Under the pieces are notes generated by a model that was not told where the DNA came from, made no database searches, and saw only the letters and a program-made list of their open reading frames with translations. From positions 4,370 to 57,040 of the forward strand of contig NZ_KB850116.1 of NCBI RefSeq assembly GCF_000369625.1: a stretch of 52,671 nucleotides of DNA, given 5' to 3'. The stretch comes from Acinetobacter variabilis (GTDB lineage Bacteria > Pseudomonadota > Gammaproteobacteria > Pseudomonadales > Moraxellaceae). Positions 26,814 through 33,593 of this stretch are shown here, one piece after another. The position numbers and the translations under genes are program-made. The first letter of the stretch is position 1; every line of letters starts with the position of its first letter.

Positions 26814-27242
26814 CTATTTAATTCTTTGGCCATTTTCATCAATAATTTTTTCACCATCTTCTTTGCTAAATGCGCCTTTCTGAGGAAACGGGAGAATATC
26901 CAAAACAACTTCAGAAGGACGACACAAACGTGTACCTAAATCCGTAACAACGAATGGGCGGTTAATCAAAATAGGATGTTGAAGCATAAAATTTAAAAGC
27001 TGTTCATCAGACCAATCTTCCCGAACAATTTCTAAATCAGAATATGGAGGTACATTTTTACGAATTGCTTCTCTAACACTTAAACCAGCACTACGAATAA
27101 GTTCAATTAATTCTGCTTTCGAAGGTGGGGTAATTAGATATTCAATAACGATTGGTTCAATTCCTGCATTTTGAATTAAAGCTAAGGTATTCCTTGATGT
27201 ACCACACTCAGGATTGTGATAAATCTTTATGGTCGAGAACAT
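26814..27242 (-). CDS. arsC: Glutaredoxin-type arsenate reductase ArsC
   Basis: This 142-residue reductase of the plasmid R773 ArsC type has its catalytic Cys at C13 in YHNPECGTSRNTLAL, and the arginines that bind arsenate in NRPFVVTDLGTRLCRP (about residues 87-102). It reduces As(V) with glutathione and glutaredoxin. It is the first gene of the ars operon, just downstream of the operator. ATG 27242 is used; a GTG four codons earlier is possible. Confidence 0.92.
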   Translation of the reverse strand: MFSTIKIYHNPECGTSRNTLALIQNAGIEPIVIEYLITPPSKAELIELIRSAGLSVREAIRKNVPPYSDLEIVREDWSDEQLLNFMLQHPILINRPFVVTDLGTRLCRPSEVVLDILPFPQKGAFSKEDGEKIIDENGQRIK

Positions 27243-27279
27243 TTTGACTAACACTGCTATTAGAAACTCAGATATACTT

Positions 27280-27315
27280 ATATACGTATTTCCACATATA
27301 TGTAAATACGTATAT
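27280..27315. promoter_or_regulatory. Dyad upstream of the ars operon (candidate ArsR operator)
   Basis: ATATACGTATTT (27280-27291) and AAATACGTATAT (27304-27315) are perfect inverted arms separated by 12 bp, 38 bp upstream of the first ars gene. ArsR/SmtB dimers bind A/T-rich dyads overlapping promoters. No other element between 27243 and 27420 looks like an operator. Confidence 0.65.
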
Positions 27316-27422
27316 TGATTTTATTTAAATTACTTAATGTCAATAAATGTATATATATTCTTGCAAATTCTTATGAGTGAGAAAAAACTCGTTATTTAAA
27401 TATGTAAATTTAGAGTATACCC

Positions 27423-27498
27423 TAAAGTTACAATCTGAAAGTTCATGAAATTATGTATCATTTAAATGATTTTTAATCATAAGTAACATGTAACTTTA
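27423..27498. repeat. Inverted repeats upstream of the serine recombinase (possible res site)
   Basis: TAAAGTTAC (27423-27431) and GTAACTTTA (27490-27498) are inverted, with the smaller dyad ATCATTTAAATGAT between them. Small resolvases usually act at clustered inverted repeats just upstream of their own gene. Confidence 0.4.
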
Positions 27499-27557
27499 GT
27501 ATTAAAGATTTATAATTTACGAAATTGTTCATTTTTATCCAATTGGGGCGTGAAAAA

Positions 27558-28124
27558 GTGAAAGGCCAAAAAGTAGGGTATGTCCGGGTAAGTTCTGTCG
27601 AGCAAAACACTGGACGTCAACTTGAAGGAATTGAGGTCGACCGGATTTTTGTTGACCGTGCTTCAGGTAAAAATACTGACCGATCTAAATTTCAGGAAAT
27701 GTTGAACTATGTTCGGGAAGGGGACAGGGTGATTGTACATTCAATGGATCGTTTTGCGCGAAGCCTAAAAGATTTGGTCACTGAAGTAGATAAACTGGTC
27801 AAACGAGGGATCGCCATCCAGTTTGTAAAAGAAAATATTACTTTTACAGCCGAATCCACCCCGATGGATAATTTGATGCTTCAAATGATGGGTGCTTTTG
27901 CACAGTTCGAACGTGAGATCATTTTAGAGCGGCAAAAGGAAGGAATAAAACTCGCCTCTGCTCAGGGGAAGTACAAAGGTCGGGTGCATAAACTAAAGCC
28001 TGACCAAGCTGAAGCTTTACGACAAGCATGGAAGGAGGGGAAGTATCCATCGAAAATGGCATTAGGGAAAGCTTTTGGGATTAGTCGTCAGGCGGTATAC
28101 CGATATTTACAAGTTAGTGAATAG
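27558..28124 (+). CDS. Serine recombinase (resolvase/invertase family)
   Basis: This 188-residue small serine recombinase has the catalytic Ser in VGYVRVSSVEQNTGRQL (about residue 11), the Arg-rich active site VHSMDRFARSLKDL and the AFAQFEREIILERQKEGI helix that leads to the DNA-binding tail. It ends with an HTH (SKMALGKAFGISRQAVYRYL). The likely start is GTG 27558, preceded by GGGGCG. It diverges from the ars operon and is common beside Acinetobacter ars islands, where it probably resolves cointegrates. No partner transposase is present. Confidence 0.9.
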   Translation: MKGQKVGYVRVSSVEQNTGRQLEGIEVDRIFVDRASGKNTDRSKFQEMLNYVREGDRVIVHSMDRFARSLKDLVTEVDKLVKRGIAIQFVKENITFTAESTPMDNLMLQMMGAFAQFEREIILERQKEGIKLASAQGKYKGRVHKLKPDQAEALRQAWKEGKYPSKMALGKAFGISRQAVYRYLQVSE

Positions 28125-28216
28125 CTTATTGGGATTAGCAACTAAATTTAGTTTAACTTATAAAAATCATGAAACACTGTTCGAATTTTAAGCGTGAAAC
28201 ATGAATAATCAATAAA

Positions 28217-28251
28217 AAGCCGCTCTGGTGCCTTACTTCCTAGAGCGGCTT
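28217..28251. terminator. Strong hairpin after the recombinase
   Basis: AAGCCGCTCT (28217-28226) pairs with AGAGCGGCTT (28242-28251), with A5 before it. It ends 37 bp before the first pdif site and marks the boundary of the ars/recombinase segment. Confidence 0.75.
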
Positions 28252-28288
28252 AATCTAATATACTGAAATTTAATGATAAATATAAAGT

Positions 28289-28316
28289 GTTTCGTATAAG
28301 GTGTATTATGTTAATT
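28289..28316 (+). other. pdif site 1 (XerC/XerD orientation)
   Basis: The XerC half GTTTCGTATAA (28289-28299), spacer GGTGTA and XerD half TTATGTTAATT (28306-28316) match the Acinetobacter plasmid dif consensus. It is the left edge of the DUF4145 module. Confidence 0.9.
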
Positions 28317-28345
28317 TTAGAAAAATTTAAGTTAGATTTATTACT

Positions 28346-29093
28346 ATGACTGAAATATTTACCTTCATCAAAGGTTTTCAAAAAAATGATTCTTTACCGT
28401 TCTTATGCCCATTTTGTAAAAAAAACTCATTACTTTTAGATGATGATACATGGCAAGAACATGATAAATCAGCATTACACCATTGCGAAGAGTGGTTTGA
28501 TCCATGCAATCATGTTGAATACCTTTATACAGCTCTTTATAAGTGCTCAAATAAGAATTGCAGACAATGTGTAATTAGCTCAGGAACTGGTGGTGTAGAT
28601 ATTGATTATAGTCAAGAGGAATATGCAGATGCAGGAAGTCAACCTGCTTATTATTCATATTACCAACCAAAAATTTTTATTCCACCACTAAGCTTTTTTA
28701 TCGTTCCTGAAAAAACACCTAGTGAAATAAAAGCATTATTGGAGCTTTCTTTTTCAATAGTCTTACAATCACCAGCATCAGCAGTAAACTGTTTAAGAAG
28801 TAGTCTTGAAAAATTACTAGATATATATTCAATTCCTAAAAAAAAAATTACATCTTAGGATTGAGCAAGACGTTCCAACACATGTCATTCTGTCTCCTTA
28901 TAAAGACTATTTAATGGCAATTAAATGGCTAGGTAATTCCGGAAGTCATGATTTAGAGGAAATTACTCTCCAAGATATTATGGATGTATATGAAATCATG
29001 GAATTTGTATTAAGGAACTTATATGGAAATGTTCAAAATACCTTACAAAAAGCACAACTTATTAATCAGAAGAAAGGGCCACTAACAAGATAA
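28346..29093 (+). pseudogene. DUF4145-like protein, frameshifted at a run of ten A
   Basis: The first frame (28346-28858, 170 residues) has a zinc-finger-like start (LCPFCKKN, CSNKNCRQC) and ends LRSSLEKLLDIYSIPKKKITS. Shifting frame at A10 (28838-28847) continues as LHLRIEQDVPTHV, then MAIKWLGNSGSHDLEEITLQD and ends at 29093. The pattern of R.SLE.LL followed by IKWLGN.GSH is that of DUF4145 proteins, seen alone and in restriction enzymes. The gene may be a pseudogene, phase-variable, corrected by transcriptional slippage, or a homopolymer sequencing error. It fills the first pdif module alone. Confidence 0.75.
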
Positions 29094-29127
29094 GAAAGAA
29101 AAAGTTTAGGTAGCTAATTTTTCACCT

Positions 29128-29155
29128 ATTTAACATAATGGGCGTTATGCGAACA
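29128..29155 (-). other. pdif site 2 (XerD/XerC orientation)
   Basis: Read on the minus strand: XerC half TGTTCGCATAA, spacer CGCCCA, XerD half TTATGTTAAAT. It is inverted relative to sites 1 and 3. Confidence 0.88.
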
Positions 29156-29281
29156 ATAGATATTATGAGTCTGATTGTTTAAGTAAGCATGTTAGCATTA
29201 AAGTAGAAGGAGTTAATTGATTATTGAATTGCTCCTTAAAAAAATTTACTGTAAGCAGATTTTTGAAGTTCAAATCATCAA

Positions 29282-30100
29282 TCAAAAAATTACGCCTTCA
29301 TTTAAACGCAATTGCAAGCTATCAGTAAAGGTGACTGAAAAAGGCGTCGCACCATTTAACTCAAGACTATTGAGCCTTTGTGCCATTGGGTGACTGTTCG
29401 TTGTATCAACACTTAGCTTAAGATCACCTTTAGTGGCAATTTTAGCGCCATTTAATGTACGTGTATCTGCGGTTGCCCGTATTAACGCATCATTTAACAT
29501 TGAATATAAAACTAAGTCTGCCCAAGGTGCGGTAACTGATGCGCCGATCGTACCTGATAATGACAAGATTGATGTTTGAGGATTCTCTGGATGTTTGACA
29601 GAACTACTAAAATCCTTATTGTCTAAATTAAAATCAATATCGGTGACGAATTTCGGGTAGCCCCATAATTCTTTACCTGCACGACACGCAACTTCGGTGG
29701 TTACCGGTAAATCACAAACCCACATGCCGGTATTGCGTCGATCTGGTGGTAATGTCATTTCCACCAATGGATGAGTCGGTGTGTCTTGGTCTGCAGGATA
29801 GACAAGCATACTTGATGCAACTTCGTGATAAGGCTCGCCATCAGTTAATTCACGATAATCATAGAAAGCTAGACTAAATAACGCTTTATTGCCTATAAGC
29901 TTAGCAACCTTTAACTTTGGATTGTCCAATACACTGACTGCTTTGTCATAATCGACCATAAAAAAAGCAATCAGGCTTGACGCATCAAAGTACTTAATAG
30001 GCAGCTGAGCCTCACCTTGTGACATCTGTCTTGTGTGGGTGGCTTGTTGAAAAAATGGGTCAACATGCCATTTATTATTCACGTTTTTATTCATTATCAT
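29282..30100 (-). CDS. Acetoacetate decarboxylase-family protein
   Basis: This 272-residue protein matches the ADC family: YRELTDGEPYHEVASSMLVYP, GMWVCDLPVTTEVACRAGKELWGYPKFV and the C-terminal beta-cone region. In ADC proper, the sequence around the Schiff-base Lys is ELxGYPKK-like; here GKELWGYPKFV retains the Lys of PK. The substrate cannot be told from sequence, and many family members are not decarboxylases. It is alone between pdif 2 and pdif 3, hence a one-gene Xer module. The second ATG (30094) is also possible. Confidence 0.8.
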   Translation of the reverse strand: MIMNKNVNNKWHVDPFFQQATHTRQMSQGEAQLPIKYFDASSLIAFFMVDYDKAVSVLDNPKLKVAKLIGNKALFSLAFYDYRELTDGEPYHEVASSMLVYPADQDTPTHPLVEMTLPPDRRNTGMWVCDLPVTTEVACRAGKELWGYPKFVTDIDFNLDNKDFSSSVKHPENPQTSILSLSGTIGASVTAPWADLVLYSMLNDALIRATADTRTLNGAKIATKGDLKLSVDTTNSHPMAQRLNSLELNGATPFSVTFTDSLQLRLNEGVIF

Positions 30101-30234
30101 AGGTTAAGTACCTTTGTTATGATCAGATTATTTTTAATCAGTTTTATTTGAACATGACAATAGAAAAGTATAAAGCGTTATTGTGTAAGGCAGTGCGTTC
30201 TACTCAATTAATTTAAAGTTTGGAAGTTATAACT

Positions 30235-30400
30235 AGAGCCTGTTGAACATTCATAATTTGAGCCAGATATAAGCACAAGCAAGAGCGACCGTATTTTCAT
30301 AACTCTGCTTGAGCTTATCAAATCTGGTGGCAACCGCCCTATACTGTTTTAGCTTAGCGAAAGCATTTTCTACTAGATGCCTGGCTTTATACATCATTCA
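30235..30400 (-). pseudogene. Remnant of an IS5-family transposase (C-terminus)
   Basis: Read on the minus strand, the segment encodes MYKARHLVENAFAKLKQYR, then AVATRFDKLKQSYENTVALACAYIWLKL and a stop at 30251-30253. This is the same C-terminal block as the element at 301-1139. AGAGCCTGTTGAACA (30235-30249) is probably its terminal inverted repeat. The rest of the element is missing, and the cut lies 49 bp before pdif 3. Confidence 0.8.
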
Positions 30401-30448
30401 GCTATAGTCTTTTGATAAAAAAAGCATGACTAAAAGCCATGCCTTGGG

Positions 30449-30476
30449 AATTCGTATAACGTGTATTATGTTAATT
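30449..30476 (+). other. pdif site 3 (XerC/XerD orientation)
   Basis: XerC half AATTCGTATAA, spacer CGTGTA, XerD half TTATGTTAATT. It has the same orientation as site 1 and separates the ADC module from the acetyltransferase module. The ten bases after it (TTAGAAAA-like) match those after site 1. Confidence 0.9.
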
Positions 30477-30494
30477 TTAGAAAATCTTAATTTA

Positions 30495-30995
30495 TTATTC
30501 TAAGTTTTTCTCCATAATTACTAGTTCAATGTCATCATAAATTTCATTGTCTTCAGCTTTAAAGAAATCATTTTTCTCCCAGAAACTTAGAGAAGCTCTG
30601 TTAGTTGAAGCACAACTAAGTATGATTGATTTGAAACCCTTTTCTTTCAAATCATTGGCTATATTATCTATAATTAAACTTCCTGTACCTTTTCCTTGTA
30701 ACGAAGCATCTAAAACAAAAAAACCTATCAGTGCTGTTTTTTCATCTGGATAGGATTCAACCATTTCTAAATAACCAATTAATATTTCATCAAGGATAAA
30801 GCCTATATTTCTCTTATGCTTTAAATCTGCTTCTGGAGGGAGAGCTAACATCAGTTTTTTTAATTTTTCTTTGCTTAATTCTTCATTCATATGTCGATAG
30901 TAATCAGGGTTACTAAGACAAATTTCATAAATACGATCTAAGTCTGTTTCTGATATAGAAATCGCTTTAACTTGATTCAAAAATATCATCTCCAT
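30495..30995 (-). CDS. GNAT-family N-acetyltransferase
   Basis: This 166-residue protein has the GNAT core: IGFILDEILIGYLEMV (strands 2-4 region) then ALIGFFVLDASLQGKGTGSLIIDNI, where QGKGTG is the acetyl-CoA pyrophosphate-binding motif A (about residue 103). SIILSCASTNRASLSFWEKNDF is motif B. The substrate is unknown; plausible roles include antibiotic or toxin acetylation. Two ATGs at the start (30995, 30989) are equally possible. It shares its pdif module with a second GNAT gene reading the same way. Confidence 0.85.
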   Translation of the reverse strand: MEMIFLNQVKAISISETDLDRIYEICLSNPDYYRHMNEELSKEKLKKLMLALPPEADLKHKRNIGFILDEILIGYLEMVESYPDEKTALIGFFVLDASLQGKGTGSLIIDNIANDLKEKGFKSIILSCASTNRASLSFWEKNDFFKAEDNEIYDDIELVIMEKNLE

Positions 30996-31063
30996 TAAAA
31001 TTATGAATTATATATGATTAGGCATAAGAAATCTTTTCTTAGCCCTTTAATTTAATATAAAAG

Positions 31064-31537
31064 TTAGAGTTTCGTGAAAACATACATTCCTATTCCATCA
31101 TTGCCAACATCTTCAACTCGAACAATTGAGAACCCACATTTATTCACATAAAAACATACATTATTAATAAGACAAGATGGTGTTCTTAACCGCCATCCAT
31201 TCGAGCTAGGATACATTTTTTCTATTTTTTCCCATGTAAGATAGCCATACCCATTACCATGTAAACAGGGTGAAATAAATAATCGTTCGAGTACTTTCAC
31301 GTTATGTTCATCTGTAGATATCACTGCACCGCCTATCAAATTATTATTATCAAAAATACTAAGAATAACTTTAACTTGCATCTCGATTAATGATCTAAAA
31401 GAAAGCTCCTCCTCCCCATCCTCCTCTTCCATATCGTCAGGGAAAAATCTGGCATTAGAAGAAAAAGCAGCAGCATGTATCTCCTGAAGAGTATCAGCTT
31501 GATCTAAGCTAGCAACTCTGATCATTAAATTATTCAT
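31064..31537 (-). CDS. Second GNAT-family N-acetyltransferase
   Basis: The 157-residue protein has a GNAT fold: MIRVASLDQADTLQEIHAAAF at the start, LIGGAVISTDEHNVKVLERLFISPCLHGNGYGYLTWEKIE read in parts (HGNGYG is motif A, about residue 92) and NNVCFYVNKCGFSIVRVE at the end. An acidic insert (DDMEEEDGEEEL, about 34-45) is unusual for the family. The start has a clear GGAG ribosome site. Pairs of GNAT genes may have separate promoters here, since 68 bp lie between them. The substrate is unknown. Confidence 0.82.
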   Translation of the reverse strand: MNNLMIRVASLDQADTLQEIHAAAFSSNARFFPDDMEEEDGEEELSFRSLIEMQVKVILSIFDNNNLIGGAVISTDEHNVKVLERLFISPCLHGNGYGYLTWEKIEKMYPSSNGWRLRTPSCLINNVCFYVNKCGFSIVRVEDVGNDGIGMYVFTKL

Positions 31538-31635
31538 TTTTTCTCCGCAATATATAAAGTTTAGTCACAATTAAATATTCATTTATCCACTGGCACAACT
31601 GCAAGATATTAAAGAAGATACAGTAAAAGTACTCT

Positions 31636-31663
31636 ATTTAACATAATGGGCGTTATGCGAAGT
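31636..31663 (-). other. pdif site 4 (XerD/XerC orientation)
   Basis: Minus-strand reading: XerC half ACTTCGCATAA, spacer CGCCCA, XerD half TTATGTTAAAT. It is identical to site 2 in spacer and XerD half and closes the acetyltransferase module. Confidence 0.9.
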
Positions 31664-31725
31664 ACGCTTGTATATTAATCTAAATATCAAACACTTAATA
31701 AAAATAGAAAAATCCAAAAATGACC

Positions 31726-31759
31726 AAAAAGCCGATTTTGAAACAAGTCGGCTTTTTTT
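31726..31759 (+). terminator. Rho-independent terminator
   Basis: AAAAGCCGA pairs with TCGGCTTTT and is followed by a T-run. It isolates the RNA/higBA segment from read-through out of the pdif 4 side. Confidence 0.75.
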
Positions 31760-31851
31760 ATGAGCGGTTTTGATACTTCTTGCCAATAAATTTGACTAAA
31801 AAATAGTCAGTTTTGAGGTTTTTCAAATTTTATCAATGCCTCAATGTCCAA

Positions 31852-31880
31852 AATTATCCACATTTTTTGTGGATAAAATT
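31852..31880. other. Inverted pair of perfect DnaA boxes
   Basis: TTATCCACA and TGTGGATAA face each other across a short T-run at about 31854-31876. Both match the DnaA consensus exactly. They lie directly upstream of the candidate structured RNA. They could mark a captured replication origin or simply form a hairpin. Confidence 0.55.
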
Positions 31881-31889
31881 TAGGCTATT

Positions 31890-32086
31890 TTGTACGCCTG
31901 GGCTTACGTAAATTCCGGTTCTTTACGGCTGTCCAGGAAAGGTGAATTTTCCTATGATGAACTCATCGGGAACAGGAAGTTCCATACAAGAATAACAATA
32001 GATAAGCACAAGGACTGTAAGGTACGACAGGAGTTATACCGAGCGAACCAATACGAAAAACCCCGGCAGGATGCCGGGGTTTTTTA
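31890..32086 (+). ncRNA. Candidate structured small RNA with its own terminator
   Basis: Several hairpins follow one another. CCTGG/CCAGG (31897-31901, 31933-31937) encloses CGTAAA/TTTACG (31907-31912, 31922-31927). Then come AGGAAA/TTTCCT, GATGA/TCATC (31956-31960, 31963-31967) and GGAAC/GTTCC (31969-31973, 31979-31983). A strong terminator CCCCGGCA/TGCCGGGG with T6 ends at 32086. The overlapping open frame (31890-32144) begins with TTG, runs across the terminator and resembles no family I know, so RNA is the better reading. No Rfam class is recognised. It may act as an sRNA, or be an origin primer RNA or an RNA partner of higBA. Confidence 0.5.
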
Positions 32087-32130
32087 TTGCCTATCCTTTC
32101 TCATTTGCAAAACAAACATAATGCCCCTAA

Positions 32131-32152
32131 AATATAGACTATAATCTATATT
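32131..32152 (+). promoter_or_regulatory. higBA promoter with operator dyad
   Basis: TATAAT (32140-32145) is flanked by AATATAGA (32131-32138) and TCTATATT (32145-32152), an exact inverted pair overlapping the -10 box. HigA-type antitoxins repress their operon by binding such a dyad, so autoregulation is expected. Confidence 0.75.
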
Positions 32153-32163
32153 CTGGTTGTGGT

Positions 32164-32520
32164 ATGTGGACAGTCATTACGACAGATCTATTTAATCAGT
32201 GGCTTGAACAGCAAGATGAACCTACACAAGAGAAGGTCCTAGCTGCCCTGGTTGTTCTACAGCAGCAGGGACCGAGTTTAGGCCGTCCTTTAGTAGATAC
32301 TGTGTATGAGTCTAAATTTACCAATATGAAAGAAGTGCGTGTTCAACATCGCGGTAGACCCTTAAGAGCTTTCTTCGCATTTGATCCCTTACGACAGGCT
32401 ATTGTTCTATGTATTGCTGATAAAGGCGGTAAAAAGCGTTTTTATAAAGACATGCTGGATATTGCAGATGAACAATACCAACTTCATCTCACTACCCTAG
32501 GAGATAAATCTAATGGCTAA
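32164..32520 (+). CDS. higB: HigB/RelE-type toxin
   Basis: This 118-residue toxin of the RelE/HigB superfamily probably cleaves mRNA at the ribosome. The pattern is WTVITTDLFNQWLEQQDEPTQEKVLAAL at the start, GPSLGRPLVDTV (about 39-50), MKEVRVQHRGRPLRAFFAFDPLRQAIVL and GGKKRFYKDMLDIAD near the C-terminus. This matches the HigB2-type toxin of Acinetobacter plasmids, encoded before its antitoxin. The stop overlaps the antitoxin start by 8 bp. It lies within a pdif module whose right-hand site is broken. Confidence 0.9.
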   Translation: MWTVITTDLFNQWLEQQDEPTQEKVLAALVVLQQQGPSLGRPLVDTVYESKFTNMKEVRVQHRGRPLRAFFAFDPLRQAIVLCIADKGGKKRFYKDMLDIADEQYQLHLTTLGDKSNG

Positions 32521-32815
32521 GACTCTGCAAGAATTGTTAGCTAGCCGCTCTCCAGAGAGCCAAGCCCGTATTCAAAAAATGGCTGATGAATTACTGCTAG
32601 AAAATCAGCTTCATCTTATTCGTGAAGAACTCGAAATTTCTCAAAAAGAGCTTGCTGAAACTTTGGGAATAAAACAGCCATCGCTTTCAGCAATAGAAAA
32701 TCGTGGCAATGATCTTAAGATTTCAACCTTGAAAAAGTATGTTGAGGCAATGGGAGGGAAGCTCCGTATTGATGTAGAGCTTCCAACAGGAAAACATATA
32801 GGATTCAACGTTTAA
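32513..32815 (+). CDS. higA: HigA-type antitoxin (XRE family)
   Basis: This 100-residue antitoxin has an XRE helix-turn-helix (about residues 37-92: LIREELEISQKELAETLGIKQPSLSAIENR). The toxin-before-antitoxin order and overlap are those of the hig family. The N-terminal 35 residues would wrap the toxin. A GGGAG stem terminator follows at 32821-32847. Confidence 0.9.
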   Translation: MAKTLQELLASRSPESQARIQKMADELLLENQLHLIREELEISQKELAETLGIKQPSLSAIENRGNDLKISTLKKYVEAMGGKLRIDVELPTGKHIGFNV

Positions 32816-32820
32816 CAATA

Positions 32821-32850
32821 AAAATGGGAGCTATAGGCTCCCATTTTTAG
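32821..32850 (+). terminator. Terminator of higBA
   Basis: AAAATGGGAGC (32821-32831) pairs with GCTCCCATTTT (32837-32847), followed by T. The half pdif site begins three bases later. Confidence 0.85.
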
Positions 32851-32863
32851 ATTCGTATAACGT
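32850..32863 (+). other. Half pdif site (XerC part only), joined to a truncated IS6 element
   Basis: GATTCGTATAA (32850-32860) with the first spacer bases CGT matches site 3; the XerD half is missing and IS6 sequence follows. The shared word ATAACGTTGA (32857-32866) is also present within the complete IS at 9831-9840, so the joint is at a microhomology. Confidence 0.8.
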
Positions 32864-33080
32864 TGAACCCAACGGTAAATAGTCGTGTGATCAACATTCA
32901 CACCCCGTTCGGCCAGCATTTCCTGCAGTTCACGATAGCTAATGCCATATTTACAATACCAGCGCACAGCCCAAAGAATGATTTCGCCCTGAAAATGCCG
33001 ACCATGGAAAGGATTCATATGCTGCACCTTTAGCTAAAACAGTCTTCAGCTTACCATTCGTGGTTATTTGCAACAGTGCC
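32857..33080 (-). mobile_element. Truncated IS6-family element (copy 3)
   Basis: These 224 bp match 9831-10054 of the complete element: the first ~55 codons of the transposase gene and one inverted end (finishing TTTGCAACAGTGCC at 33080). The downstream catalytic part is absent. Its IS end abuts the second cadR/CDF cassette. Confidence 0.92.
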
Positions 33081-33111
33081 GATTTTTTGAAAAAAGCATA
33101 GGTCTAGATAA

Positions 33112-33504
33112 TCAAGCTAGATTTTTTAAAACTCCACATTGGTCAATTGTACATAAACCATCACAAGTACCTCTTAAATCAGATAGTTGTTCAATAAGCT
33201 TTTGTTGCTTGATTATATTTTCTCTGATAGCACTGACATGTAAGTCAATTAATTCATTCACATCTGAACAATTTTTCTCAGGTTTGTCTTTATAGGTAAG
33301 TAATTGACGAATTTCATTCAAACTCATATTTAAAGTTCGGCAATTCAAAATAAATTTAATTCGCTCAACATAGCCTACATCGTAAAGGCGGTAATTTCCT
33401 TCCGTTCTTTCCGGTTCCGGAATTAAACCTTCCTTTTCATAAAACCTAATTGTTAATACTGAACATGAGGTTTTTTTAGAGAGTTCACCAATTTTTAAAT
33501 GCAT
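33112..33504 (-). CDS. cadR: CadR-type MerR-family regulator, copy 2
   Basis: This second copy of the 130-residue CadR-like regulator differs from the first at only a few residues (for example YDVGYVE for YDIGYVE and KPEKNCSD for NPKKNCSD). The metal-binding cysteines (NCSDVNELIDLH and the C-terminal CDGLCTIDQC) and the HTH are unchanged. It is divergent from the second CDF gene across the same MerR-type promoter. Because the substitutions are scattered, the cassette is a separately evolved relative and not a fresh local duplication. Confidence 0.88.
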   Translation of the reverse strand: MHLKIGELSKKTSCSVLTIRFYEKEGLIPEPERTEGNYRLYDVGYVERIKFILNCRTLNMSLNEIRQLLTYKDKPEKNCSDVNELIDLHVSAIRENIIKQQKLIEQLSDLRGTCDGLCTIDQCGVLKNLA

Positions 33505-33527
33505 TGAGTTAGTATTTCCAAAGATTC

Positions 33528-33558
33528 TTGACTCTATAGTAACTATAGGGATTCTAAT
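33528..33558 (+). promoter_or_regulatory. MerR-type promoter with 19-bp spacer (copy 2)
   Basis: TTGACT (33528-33533) and TCTAAT (33553-33558) with the same dyad as copy 1. Confidence 0.85.
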
Positions 33559-33593
33559 ATTCAAAGTTTATAATTTTTTTAATGGGTATAATT

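Noticed and set aside
31890..32144. 84-codon open frame starting MYAWAYVNSG
   Set aside because: It begins with TTG, runs through a strong terminator and overlaps several hairpins. I recognise no family, so I treat the stretch as a candidate RNA and mention the frame there.
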